From contig JBAMDO010000043.1 in assembly GCA_037074765.1 (NCBI GenBank), positions 169,501 to 233,500 of the forward strand: a stretch of DNA of 64,000 nt. The letters are read 5' to 3'. Made by a program: the position numbers and the translations under genes. This DNA comes from Mansonella perstans (lineage: Eukaryota; Nematoda; Chromadorea; Rhabditida; Onchocercidae). Under the pieces are notes generated by a model. That model saw only the letters and a list, made by a program, of their open reading frames with translations, was not told the origin of the DNA and searched no databases. This document shows positions 23,936 through 37,090 of this stretch, one piece after another (the first letter of the stretch is position 1; each line of letters opens with the position of its first letter).

Positions 23936-26900
23936 CTTCCTTACACTGATTAACCAGTTGATCAGCTAAAATGCATTCAAAAAGATGAGTAATGGAAGGC
24001 TCTCAGCTTGCCGTGCAATATTGCTGAAACTTATGATGTGCTGGTTCCCACTCATTCATCCTCATGATCATGGTATTCTTTTATTCTTTTAAAATTGTTC
24101 GGCAGTTTACATTTTCCAGGCTTCCCAGAGATTTCCCATCTAGTTTTCTTTTTTTGCTGTGCATGACTTATACCTATCTAGTATTCGGTATTCCGCGCTG
24201 TCCCTTTCTTATGCATATGTATCATCTTCATTTGTTTTTCATGTTATTCCAGTTGAAGTAGTTTTCTGCTTCCGTAAATTAAGATGTTATGATGCAGATT
24301 GTCCCACTCTTCATTATGTTATAAGCGGCCAGAAGTAGACAGTGCGGAGGGATATTCCGGAATTATCATACGTATCACTCCATCTCCGATTTTTTGAGCC
24401 TTTTTATTCAGATCGCAAGTTCCAGTTTTTTTTCTTTTAATGTTTGGATAGATTTATAAATCTAAGCTTGAAATTACTCAACAAATCTTTGGCTTATGAA
24501 TTGAACATATCGGCAGCTTTTAATATTGTAGCCATTGCTCCGTCATATTATTTTCCCATCTATCTGTCTGATTTGATTTATATATGAAAAATTATTTTTT
24601 TATATTTGCCGAACTCACTGTGAAAGCAGTTTTCGAACCTTTAGCTCGAAGACTTTCTTGAGATTAGTTGTGTTACATTCAATTGCAATTGCGAATTCCA
24701 GAGCTTTGAAATAAGCAAATTACCAGTATTTGTGGAGGAATTTTTTTTTCATGTTCACTATTTATTGCTTGTTAAGTAAATGTTAAAGTGACAGCAAATG
24801 CGTAGTGGCATTAAGTTTATAAGGATTAGTGGGGGAATCCGGAAAATATAGGTCAAAAATGAAAATTGTGGCACATTCCAATAGCGGGAGTGATGAATAT
24901 GGATGATAACTGCATGCAGCAATCGGTATTCTAAAAATTCAAGCTTGATTTGGTGGTCATCGAACTATAACCGCTCCCGATAATGTAGAGGAACTATCAG
25001 TACGAAATCAGATTGTCACCGTGGTTAGCACTTTATCGCGCTTTTGTTTGCAACGCATCATTTGCATCGACTGTTTGTAGATTAAATTAATAACAAATTT
25101 CGCACAGTAATTCAACAATTTTCAATCACTGTAAAGTCAGTTTGTGCTAGTGATAAAATTCCGCTTATTTCAAGCAGGATTTTCATCAGTCGTTATTAAT
25201 TTACAATCTGAAAGAAACCTTACATGTTTATATTCACAACTCCAAAGCCTGTAGTGCAAAAACTTTTTATCGAGTAGTTCTTGGAAAGAGTTATTTCGCA
25301 TTGACAACATGCAATATCAACAAAATTTAGATGATGAAACTGAAAAGAAATCGGCCGAAAAGTTTGATTCATGAACAACCCATGATTTAAAGCAGCTGGC
25401 AACATTTGTGAGCTAGTTTTATTGATGTAACTTCATTAATTGCGTATTATTTTGCGTTAACACTTACTACTTAAACCATTACCAAGCATTCAGAAACAGG
25501 AAGGGAAGACTTTGCACAAATCGAGTATCCAGCGTTTCAAAACTGAGGTGCTCATAGCAAATTTTGATATATACTATATATATATATTTTTTTTTGAATT
25601 AATATATTTTTATAGAAAGCCTACTTTAAAACGTATTTGAGGGATGGCAAATAGTTGAAAAAGATCGCAATAAATAAGAGAATACAGGTTAAATGAACTT
25701 ATATTTAGCACAAGTTTGGGTATCCCTTGTGATATCGACAACGGCTGCTTATTTTACACTAATAATGAAATTTTTCGTTGGCTAAATTGCTGAGGAATAT
25801 TCTGTTTCAAAGACGTTTTTATTCCATGATTGCGCTTATTCGCAATTTTGCTAAAGTGAAAAGCCCAGATATTGAGTAAAGTTGCATATATACTACCAGC
25901 AAGTCGCTGAAGTTCTGTGAAATATGCGAGTCGAAAGTGCACGCCTTGAATGGCTTAAACCATACTTCGTCTAGAAGATTAAACAGAAATTTTGCTAGTA
26001 AAAGCCTTTTGGAAAAAAGTGAAAAAAATTATTGATGTGTCTATAGCGACAATTATGATAATTAGGTTGTTAACTGGTACTGCTACAAAATCAAGTGTAT
26101 TGGTTCCTACAGAAGTTTGGTATGTCTGCTCATGTTCGGTAGCATTTCTAACGCTGCATGGATGATAATCGTCGGAAGATAGCGGAAATCATGAATCTCC
26201 AAAACCACTTCTCTTTAGCTGACTAAAAGCAGTTACATGCGTATGTATCATCGGCACCATTTAGATGCTGAAAGCAGTTACGATAGCAACTCTGAAATGA
26301 ATGAATTAGTTGACTGTTTTACAACTCACAGCTTCATTACACTTAAATCGAAATTTAACTGACAAATGAAACACAACCTCTAGTGACTAACATTCCGCCT
26401 AATTATAACCAGTAGGCTTAAACATATAACTTATATCTCATAAAAAGCAACTAGGCGATGTAAAAATACTTTCTAAAACACAGCGAACACAATTATCTGC
26501 ATAGATGACCTTCCTCAATTTGCCACTAACCGTTTTAAGACCAAACGATGAGATTATTCCTGTTAGCGTATTCAATATCCTAAAATGGTCAGCCTCAAAA
26601 TTACCCTTAACTCTGCCAAATCGATGGAGTATTCAAGATTTGACTTAAATATTCTAATTCAGTGAGAAATTCAAAAAGCGAAGGACGAGAAAAAAACATT
26701 CATATTCAATATTCTAAAATACTTTTTCGGGTTAATACACCGTATTCAACCAGAATCTTCACAAAAACTTGTAGCCTCAGCGACTAAAGATATGTCGTAT
26801 AATATAAACTGACCCCTTCAGAATTGTTTCATACTTTCTCAATTTGCTGTTTTTGAAGGCATTCAAGTTGCATACAGCTGTAGAAGAGAAGGATGTCAAA

Positions 26901-29900
26901 AACATAACTGTTGAAGTAACGATACTACCGTGCTCCGTACACCCTGATACGAGAGATTTTAAACCAGTATTTTCCCCACATATATGTAGAACAACTTGCT
27001 GTTCGCCGTTCCACCGTTTGAATTTCTTACAACAAAACTATCTTCTCCTTTGATAATCACCAACTATGAAACACTGAATGTACTTATTTTTTCTCACGTA
27101 TTACATATGAATTTCAATTATTGTCCTATAGTGAAGAATTTAGGACAACATGCAGTATGCTTGATAAGGAACAAGATTAAACACATAAAGTGACACCTAT
27201 CCAAACGGTGCAACTAAAATATGATGGCGAGTTGCAAAAATTGTTCATAATTAGTAATCATGCATAGATAGATAACAGGTATTCATATGCTTAGTGGAAA
27301 AATTTAATACAAAAATCAAATGTCATCAAGATTTTGTTTTTCGTTATCAACTCTGTGTTTTTTGCGACTTTTCACAATGCGCAATGATAGCAAACCCAAT
27401 CAAGGGAATACCATGCATAATTGTACGGTCGCAAAAATCCTTGTAGTGCATGCTGAGCGATACCTTTTTCACGAATATACTGCTAAGTTTCAAAATTTTT
27501 TTGAATAGTGCATAATGCTCTAAAAGAACTCTGCAGGATTTGTATCATTTGGGATATTTTAAATTTTATACTTCCAAATGTTTCTAATTGTTCCTATCGA
27601 TGATCAAACTGATTAATATAAAACGTCATGTCATGGCATTTAACTTTTTCTATTCTTAAATGCTTATTGCTATTTCGTTGAATTTCCAAATAATATAGAT
27701 GTATCAAGGAACATTCCTGCTAACATTACTTCTATATTTAGCTTGAACTGGTTTAATTTATGAAATAAGTTTCTAAAGTGGTCAAAATTTTCAACGAAAT
27801 AGTTTAAGTAATATAATTCTTAACAATGAAGCTAATTTAATAAGCTTTTTATACATAAGATAGTTGAGGTTTTCAAGTTTTGTTATTGCAAATAAAAGTA
27901 CATCTATTACTTTTTTGCGTAAAATTGGACAAGTTTATAACAAACAATGGTGACAAATAGGCATGATTATTATTAGTGCACATCGTAGTGCTCAGTGTAG
28001 CAACAAATGTAAAATAATTATTTAAGAATGCTTCAGTAGAAATGAAGTTTCACTATTTTCGTTTTGTAAAATTCAGCAAAATTTTTCAAATCGGTTTTGA
28101 CGGTTAACCAATTCCGCTATGAAGTGTAAAATTCAGCGAAAGCGAAAAACCTCATATAATGAATGACTGCAATGCTGGAAGTGAGAAGAGAAAAAAATGA
28201 GGTAAGTGACAAATGTTTAATCATTGCCACTGTTGATTATGCAAAGACCAAAATCAGTTCCATAGATTCAACTGCCAATCATGGAAAAGAAAAAAAAAAA
28301 AAAATAACTTAAGAAAGTGGAGAAAATAATTACAAAATGTGAATGTCAATCAAATGAATACCACTGAAAAGAAGAGAATAATTTACACGGAACTAAGCAT
28401 ATGCAAAAAGTTGGAAGAATTGTTTCATGCAATCAAAGCAATGAAATTCTTGCATAATGGAGCACTCTCAGTGGAAATCAGCGGAATATGTAGTTTAGAA
28501 ATGAAAAATTGCCTCCATCCTTTTTCTCGGATTATATTGGTTAAGAGGTATGACAATAAATTGATTACACTAAGGAATTGGAAAACATCCCCGTAGTTGA
28601 AAAGTATGCCTGAATTTCGCTTAATAGATTCAACTCCAAGTAAACCATGAAGAATATGCATTCTTTCTTAATGGATGATGCTCAATATGAACAACTAGGT
28701 CACTAGGTTAAGAGATATGAACGATGCATGGCATTGAGCAATCAATAGCTATTTTGGTGAATGTTGTACACCTTACGGATTTAAGCAAAATAGACCTCAT
28801 TGCTAGTTTAATTCTTGGAAATACATCCGAAAATTCTTATCAATGAAGAGCTATTAAAGACCTAAAATTGAATTAGGTTTTCACTGAGGACAGAATTCTA
28901 TTGACTTTTATTTCAGTTGCAGTTAATTTTTTTCCGAATGATAATATCATGATCCGAAAACCGATTGGTAGTTTAGATGAACAGATGGAAAACATTCAAA
29001 AAGAAGCAGCAAAGATCAAATCAAATTCTCGAGACTCAATAATACAGAAAAATACAAATTGAAAGCAGATTATCGGAGCAACCTTAAACAGAATTCATTT
29101 CAGTTTTACATATTATAATTCAATCTAAGGTTTTTACTATAAGGGAAAAAAAAGGAAATTCAATCATACTTCATGCATAGCAGTGACATTTCGTTATACT
29201 TATTATCATAACATATCTAATTAGCAGTATCTAACTTGTACCAGTTAATGAATGCTGTTATTAAAACTTCGAGAAAAATTTCATCATCACTTTTAGTTAT
29301 ATTTGCAGTATTCGTGGAACAATTCATGCTCTTTCAAGATTATAAGCATAGTGAATATAATAAGTTGCTAATCGAATGTGTATAAATTAATGTGGTTACT
29401 GCGCAGATTCACATTATTTTCAGATAAATTATCTTCAGCCAAAAAAAATTTTCAACTGCATCGATATACATTTCTGGCAACAAGCAACGATTTCTATATG
29501 CAGATATTTACAACATTTGAATGATAATTTATACAACGTTTATCACCAACTTATTTGTCATTTCAATATGTTGAAAAGTCATTTTAAAGTCATATAAGCG
29601 ATTTTTTGGTATTCAGGGTTAGACTAAAAATTTTTAGCATCATTAAAAGTAGCAACATGTTTCATTTTTTCAATTGATTGGTAATTAAGAAACAGTGAAA
29701 GCTTACATTTTCGGTCTCTATGATTCTTTCAGTAATAAGCAACGTGTTTTCAAGAAATAAAACGAATTTTGGAACGAACTGGATATATCTCTGAAAAATG
29801 GAAGTGTTGCGGTACTTGCACCTTTGTTCATTCCTTTCTTACAAGTTGAATTACACTTTGGTGTCTTCTGTAGAACATGATGAATCTCTCTGTATGTGCT

Positions 29901-31497
29901 GAATTTTTGTTACGGGACAATTCACAGGCATGAAAGAAACTATTAAATAAACAAACTTCCACCACTGTGAATAAGAAAATATTTTTAGGGGATCCTCCGT
30001 AGTGCACCACTTTATAAGTTTTTTAAAATTTCCTATTATTAATGTTTCTTCTCATTATTTTAATAAGTACGAAAGCTTTTGATGGGTATCAGGTATTGTA
30101 GGCATTAGATATCATTAACTTCATGTTCATTTTAGTAGAACTTGTGAATCAGAAACGAAACAAATGCTATTTCTATAACTAGTGTTTTTTTCTTGAAAAA
30201 AAGACCCTGCATAATGCACACTTTGAAACTTTTCAATACACAATATTCTGAAAATATTGTATGCGAATTCTGCTGAAATACTCAATATACTCTTGAAGTA
30301 ACTAATTCAAAACCAACCCTCTCCTTTCAATGAAAAATATTTTTTCCTTTTTTTATGTTTTCCAAGCCAGAAAAAATAATAGCTGCTGTCATTCCCTCAA
30401 CAGAATGCTAAGAAGGCTAACAATAGGATGCTAATTCTGAAATTTATAATCACAATTGGATCTCAATGCACCATTAAGGTCTTCATTCTTAGCATATATA
30501 CGAAGCTTCTCTGGAAAAATGCTAATCTAGCTTTGACTTGTTATTTCAGAAAATTCACGAGCAACTTGCATTCAATTAAATCAGCTCATTCTTCTGATAT
30601 TATTTATGCAACAACCTCCCAAAGAGAAATAACGCCGACAACTGTCAAATTATAATTTTCAAGTTTTTCTTTCTTCCTAGAATTTCTTCAGCAACTTTTA
30701 TTGATAGGTAATTACTTTAAATGTAGCGCTTAGAACTAACAAAATTGAAAAAGAAAGCTCTGCGAATGGTCAGGAATACTGATCTTACTTAATAAAAAGG
30801 ATCTTCGTTTCACTGAAAATTGCTTGCGCTTTCTTTTTTAATAATGTCTCTAGCACTACTGGTACTATCAAAGTGTAGTATTACTCTGAGTCGCGTTGCA
30901 CATGTCAGTCAAAGGAGGAAGTTACGGACATCTCTCACTTACCATTTTTCTGTACTCTTGCTTTCTTATTTTTGCAAAACTAACAATATAACCACGTTTT
31001 ATTTCCAAAAATGGAAAAGTCGAAGGAACTTGTCCAAAGAGTAGCGAGTGCATCATTTCAACTAGTCAATTAGTTTCAACTAGTTCTCCATCTTTTTTTT
31101 GAGCGATGTTTTTTAAAATGGAAAATTGCTTTTCAATATTTGGATCTAACATAAGGATGCGATAAGGACATCAAGAATAGTTGAAACTAATTAGGTAAAT
31201 GAAATTAGAAAAAAAAGTAGTTATCAGTTAAATAAACATCGCTAAAAATAATACGTAGTCTAAATTAACACTGATAGCTCCATGCAAGAGAATAACAAGA
31301 TATAAAAAGTTTGGTCGCTTCAACTGCAGAGAAGTAACATGAATTTCAATACTTAAGAAAATGAAAAGATGCTTACGAAAATTTTTCCAGCATACAGCAC
31401 AACCATTTCATAAAAAAGCGAAGAGATACATAATTGTTCCTTAGATCACTAAAACAAGATATATCAACGTAAAGTGAAATACCAATGTGAAAACAAA
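23936..31497. other. About 7.5 kb intergenic, no confident gene
   Basis: AT-rich, with scattered short open frames and no recognisable domain. Two weak coding-like pieces are on the plus strand: an 85-codon frame at 28339-28596, and an exon-like 28918-29062 that follows a TTTATTTCAG acceptor and codes a charged, helix-like tail ending at TGA. They could not be joined in phase. A (TA)n run is at about 25570-25586. Confidence 0.55.
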
Positions 31498-33876
31498 TCA
31501 ATCCACATTCCAGCCATCACACCTTATATAATTCTTGTTTCGATTCAGTGCTGTTATCCTTTCAATTTCTTCCTTCGTCAACTTCATATCAACTGCCTTA
31601 AAAGTTAGGCGTAACTCAAAAATGCTTGAAATCGCTCACCTAACTAAGTTATTTTCAAAATTAAAACAGAACTGACTGCGAACTTTTCAGCCTTACGTGT
31701 TTTTATTTATTCTCTTACACACTATAAAAGATATTATTGAGGGTTCCGCAAATGTTAATATTGTGAATTCAAGTTGCACTTGTAGGAACAAGTCGATTCC
31801 GAATATCAAAATCGTCTGAATCAATTAAGAATCCTATTAAGGAAAAATCGGAGTAGGCGTAAAATAGATCTTATGGTATAACTTGGACTTTAATTGCCAG
31901 GTTGTAAATATTTTAAAAAACAAAACGAATTGATAGAAGTGATCATACTATATAGAAACATAAGGTCGTTCACTTCAACCGACAATCATGAACTAGTGCT
32001 TCAACCGACAAGCATGAACTGGTGACCTTAACCTAGTATTAAAATGAAAAATTCTGTTTGCTATCCTACAAAAAGTTCGATGCTTACAACTAACCAGCCA
32101 CTACTTCCTTACAAGAAAATATCTAAAAATTATACCTTGAAGTTGTTAATCACTCGTTCCGGATTTGCTGACTTCGGTATAATGCCAATACCAAGACCCA
32201 AAGCCCAAGCTAAGAGAACGAGCTGAAAAAACATTTCTGATACAAAATTGCTCAAAAACCTAACATTTCGCTTACAAATTTCCAACAAAGTTTATTATGG
32301 TACTTCAAGCATAAACCTGAGGTGTTGAATTATGTGTTTTTGCTGTTTCAACAACTGTGGAATCAGATATGAGATCAGGATGATTTCTACCCAGTGAAGA
32401 ATAAGCCTGAAAATAGAACACTGGTTCCCAAAAACATGCAAAACCAGCCAAGTGGATAACAAAAAAGTTCATAGCAGTTGTTTTAAAAAGTTATCTCTCA
32501 ATAAAAACGAACATTGTCTTTGAAATTTGAAAATTTATAACAAAACTAACCTGGAAAAATATCCCCTCGTTTTTGCAATAATCTCTTAACTCATCACGGG
32601 TGAAATGGGGGTGAAATTCGACCTGGTTTACAGAAGGCATCATTTGCCCATAACTTCGAATCTCTTTAATATGCTTAATTTCGTAGTTCGAAACACCTAT
32701 TGATCGTATTTTATGTTCATCTAAAAATTCACAATTAAAAGTTCAACAAAGAAAAAGAACACGGGCAAGTCCAAATATGTACTTTTCAAAGGGAAATGAA
32801 AAAAAAAAAAAAAAAAAAAAAACCATATCATACTGAAGTGAAATCTGAATTTTAACGACAATGATACCTATTTGTGTCTCAGCTTACTATATTAAAGTGA
32901 TTACCTTTCAATTTTTCGAGTTCTAAGTAAGCGGCCTTACGATTTCCTGGATTTCGTGGATCATCGTTTTTACAATTATCAGATTTCGGATAATGTATAA
33001 GGACTAAATCAAGGTACCTAAACAGCTCTGTTTTAATTGTGAAGTGCAAAACGTTATAAAAAATTACTCTGTGCGAAGATTCTTTAACATTTTCATATGA
33101 ATGAAATACACATAACACAGTTATCATCAAAACATGGGATCATATTCGATGGGACGTAAGCTAATCTATGTAACCCTTTTATCTCTGTGTTAAACAACTT
33201 TGTTTTGATTGTGAGGTGCAAAAACGTTGTAAAAAATTACTCTGTGCGAAGATTCTTTAGCGATTCATTGACCATTTTTCTTGTGTACTCAGCATTATCA
33301 GTTTCGGCTAAGAAGAATTTTGTAGTGATGAAAATTTCTTCTCTCTTTAAATTATACTTTGGAAGCAATTCCTTAAATAACATACTTTTTCTTTGTTTCA
33401 CTAAATGGAACAGAAAAACTAGCGAAGAATCTGAAGCTATCTTTATCCTTAGATTAGTACTCTATCTTACTTCCCTGTTTTGAATCAACAAGACAACGCA
33501 TTCTAGGATCGCAATAAAAATCATTAACTTGAGTTCAGCACCGTAAACAATGTCCTTCCACATTTCGAGTATTATTGCTCAGAAAGTAAAAATATTTCCT
33601 ATCTATTACAGATCGAGATAGAGCGAAATGCGACTGGAAAGTAAATTATTAACAAGTACAAAAAAAAAATATTACTTGAAGCGCAATGCCTAATTCCGGT
33701 TCATTCACATAGTACTTGGCTGTATCGAACAACCGGTAACCAGCTTTCAAAGCAGCATCAACAGCCATGGTGATTGCATCTTGGCCAACAATTTTGTAAG
33801 TGCCAAGACCAACCATAGGTATTGAAAAGCCAGTATTCAATTTAGCGCAACCACCGACACAATTTATATAAGTCAT
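31498..33876 (-). CDS. Aldo-keto reductase
   Basis: Seven exons (33876-33676, 33371-33241, 33017-32905, 32720-32551, 32406-32317, 32222-32136, 31596-31498) join in phase to 296 residues, the normal length for a single-domain (beta/alpha)8 NAD(P)H-dependent reductase. All family landmarks are present: FDTAKYYVNE with catalytic Asp51 and Tyr56, ITTKFF with Lys85, LIHYPK with His119, IGVSNYE, NQVEFHP, and the C-terminal cofactor motif IPKSANPERV. It should reduce aldehydes or ketones in the cytosol; the substrate is not predictable, though the loop after the His motif resembles nematode enzymes of the ZK1290.5 type. ATG at 33876 is used; a GTG one codon earlier is not. Intron 2 contains a duplicated exon/intron junction, and intron 3 contains a long homopolymer at about 32799-32822. 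Confidence 0.92.
31973..32024. repeat. 26-bp direct tandem duplication in an AKR intron
   Basis: Two copies (31973-31998, 31999-32024) start with CTTCAACCGACAA and differ at two positions. They lie in the last intron of the aldo-keto reductase gene. Confidence 0.8.
33019..33259. repeat. 70-bp duplication spanning an exon end and intron start
   Basis: The copies at 33019-33088 and 33191-33259 share, with few differences, the minus-strand end of AKR exon 2 (CTTCGCACAGA), its GTAATTTT donor and the following intron sequence. The upstream copy supplies the functional exon 2 end and donor; the downstream copy supplies the acceptor of exon 3. Confidence 0.85.
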
Positions 33877-35059
33877 CACGAATCTTTTTTATGCGAATGA
33901 TACCTTTGATCGTTATCTTCCGTTCTTTTTCTGCATTATTTACCGATTTTATCAAGCAAAAAATATTGAAATCGGAGTACAGTATGAGAAGAAATAACAA
34001 CTCTTAATCACTAATTTCTTTTATTTCACAAATTATCACTGAAACCGCCACAAATAGTTTAAAATTATATACAAACTATGGAAATTTTTGAATTTCACAA
34101 AATTTGATGCAGTACCTATAAAATGTTATCAAACCCGTCATCACAAAACTTGGTACGGTGTCAAAATGTCACAGCAGAATAACAAGACGAGGAAGGCACA
34201 GACACAAACAACATGGTTGGAAATCGCTTCGCTACCAGTGAGTTGCACACTGGGTACTACGATCGTGCTTCCTACAAACTTCGACAATATAGGAGTGTTT
34301 TGAAAAATTTGTGAAAGGCTTTTCCTATATGAAGGATGTTTTAGAGAGGGTTTGAAAGTAATATTTCATTAAAATTAGTTATATGATGTTAGCAACTTCT
34401 CATAAAGCTTACAGTTTTTGATTATTTTCTAATCTTATCGAAAAATATTCACATTGGATTATCCTCGATGGTTTTATTTAATATACGATGTATGTATCAT
34501 CTACATATCGCATTTACCCGGCATTAGTCAGTCAGTATCAGGGTAAAATATTCGGTCAGTCAAAAATTCTTTCATTACTATGTTATCTTGTAAAGATTTC
34601 TCCAGAACAATTTCCTTATTGTTCCATCTAATTTTTTGTGCAGGATTTGCTCATTTCTTTTCTCGTATTAGTTTGTATATTTAGGAATGTTTATATTGCT
34701 GGTATGATGAATTGAGCAAAATTAGTTAATCATTTTGTATTGTCAAGTGATTTTTTATGTTATTTGTTGCTTGAATTCAGTTACAAAAAATTAATTCACA
34801 TTTTATGGATTTGTAAAATATTTTCTGTTTGTTTTTTCGTATAAATTTGCAAATGAGGATAGAACTCTTGGAGGGATAAAAAAATTCGTGATTTCAATTA
34901 TTGATGGTGTAAGCTGAACTACATTATAGCTATCTTCCACGTTATAACAAATAAAGTTTCTTCCGTATTATCTGCATGTTAGCAATAATTAGTAGGCACT
35001 TGCCTACTAATTAAAACTTTTTAGGTACTTACTTAAAAAAGAACTGTTTTATTTTTCAG
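33877..35059. other. Intergenic between divergent AKR and ILRUN genes
   Basis: It separates two genes transcribed away from each other and should hold both promoters. A short plus-strand frame at 34164-34306 (Gln/Thr-rich start followed by a strong GTGAGT donor at about 34240) looks like a possible first exon, but it does not continue in phase into ILRUN. A 13-bp hairpin lies at 34986-35013. Confidence 0.5.
34986..35013. repeat. 13-bp perfect inverted repeat, 2-nt loop
   Basis: The arms at 34986-34998 and 35001-35013 are exact reverse complements. They lie about 45 nt before the acceptor preceding the ILRUN start codon. Confidence 0.75.
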
Positions 35060-35076
35060 TTCTTGTGTTTGTCACA

Positions 35077-37090
35077 ATGGATATCGACGGTGATGTAAAT
35101 GGCGCACTATCACAGGCTCTTTCATGTATGGCAACCAGTGATCGTGAAGTGCTCATAAAGCAGTTCCAACAAGTCCTTGGCGACAGTCAGACTCTCTCAG
35201 CAGAAGCATGCGCTTTTTTCCTTGATATGAATAGTTGGTAAGCAGAATTGGCCTTTTTCAGATCACACTTTCAACAGTGGCAAAAAATTTTTCACATAAT
35301 GAAGATATAAATTATATAATAATTTTTCCACTGTAAGAATAACGCACAAATTTTATGTGCAAATGTTAAAAGTTATTTTGTATTTTAACCAATTTAGGAA
35401 TTTGCAAGCTGCTCTAGGAGCTTATTATGATTATGGTAGTGCTAATGGTACTGGTTCACCACCTCCAGAATATGTAACGCAGCTACCTTCGATGCAGTTT
35501 GTTCAAGATGTTACAATAGGCGAGGTGTGTTTGATAAAAAAGATTTTATACTTTTTTATTAATGTCACGTCAATTTTTCCTCAAATATGCTTTCAGTCGT
35601 GGGAAGTCCGCATTTCATAAACTGATTTTCAGGGTGAAAGCGTCCCACCTTCTACACGTTTTACAAAAACTTGGCGAGTGCGCAATTCTGGAAATGATTG
35701 GTGGCCTAATGGTTGTTTTCTTTGCTATATGGAAGGTGGGAATTCTATTGGTTTTCACTGCATGTTATGCTGAATTGCACGGAGAAGGAGCTAAGTTGTC
35801 GTTATTTTCGTTCAGGGAAAAAATCGCGTGAATAACTGCTTGTTTTAGGTGACAAATTATCGGATACTACCAGATCCTGGATTCATCCTTTAGCCCCAGG
35901 AAAGGAAATTAACGTCAGCATTGAAATGATTAGCCCCATGGAGAGGGGCATTTACCAGAGCAGGTGGCAACTGAATACTAATTCCGGAATTCCATTCGGC
36001 GGTAAACATTTTATCACAATATTCAAGTGTTGAAAATTTTTCAATTTAAAAGCACTTCGTTTTCTTTAGAATGGATTTAGCTGCATATCATGTTCTACTG
36101 TCTACTTTAGAGTCCATTTGGTGCATCATAACTGTCGATGATATGGGGGTTTTGGGCATCACCCAGCAGCTGGCTTCTGCTCCACTGGGTGCATCTGCCC
36201 CTGCCCAAAGTCACAATATAAATCCCTTTGGTGGAGCGCTCCAGTTTAACTACTCCATGCAGGTCAGTTTACTACTGCCTCATCCGTAGTCTTACTTCGA
36301 TTGCGCCGATAAATCACATCACCTCGCGAGCTGTACAGAAAATGAAATAATAACAACAATAATTAATGAAACGATAATTGATAGCACTAATCTGAAAACT
36401 AAAAACATCGAATAAAAAAAGCTATAGGTAAACAGTGATTAGAATGAAATCCTTTCGATCTTTTGGAACAAATAGTTATTGGTATATATATAAACTTGAT
36501 AAAAAAAAAGATACATATACAGATCAAGTTTCATATTTCATTAAGATAGACGCGGCTGTTGCAAACGGAAATAGATGGATTGAGATTTCCACATGTTATC
36601 ATTGCTGACATTGATCATTTAGCTGATAACTGATGAGGAATTCATTGTAATGAAATGATAAGACTATTTTTATTTCAATAACAATAAAGATAGATTTTTT
36701 GTTCCGTTTTTCTGACAAAGAAAATTTTCAGAATACTACAGAACAGCTGGAACATACTGAAGGTAGTATGGACGAAAACTGTGATATGGCTCTTGACCAG
36801 GATGGGAACTCATCGTTATACAATGCCGTTGTTAGTCGACTTCCACGGGTATCATTTGTTTTTTTAATAATTTAAATGGATTAAAGTTCACGTTGATTGT
36901 TCTTTGTCTGAATCTTCTGGAAATCGGTTTTTTATATTTTTAGTGTCATTGGTTATTTCCTCATGAATTTTAGGTTTGGTCAGTTAATAGTTGTCAATTT
37001 CCGAACGCTGTAAGTGAGCCTATTGATATATCTCATATCGAGGAAGCTCCAGATGTGCCTCCCTGTACACCATGTACACCTCCACAGTAA
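35077..37090 (+). CDS. ILRUN: ILRUN homologue (UBA-like plus NBR1-type FW domain)
   Basis: Seven exons (35077-35237, 35398-35524, 35633-35735, 35849-36001, 36111-36262, 36732-36848, 36974-37090) give 309 residues, close to the vertebrate C6orf106/ILRUN protein. Residues about 15-70 are UBA-like (ACAFFLDMNSWNLQAALGAYYDY). Residues about 97-200 are the NBR1-like four-tryptophan domain, with Trp in KTWRVRNSGNDWWP, RSWIHPL, SRWQLNT and SIWCIITVD, followed by LGITQQL. The tail is low-complexity, with an NPFGG motif and a C-terminal CTPCTPPQ. Vertebrate ILRUN limits interferon and TNF transcription by acting on IRF3 with p300/CBP; the worm role is unknown. A TTTTTCAG acceptor ends 17 nt before the ATG. 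Confidence 0.92.
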
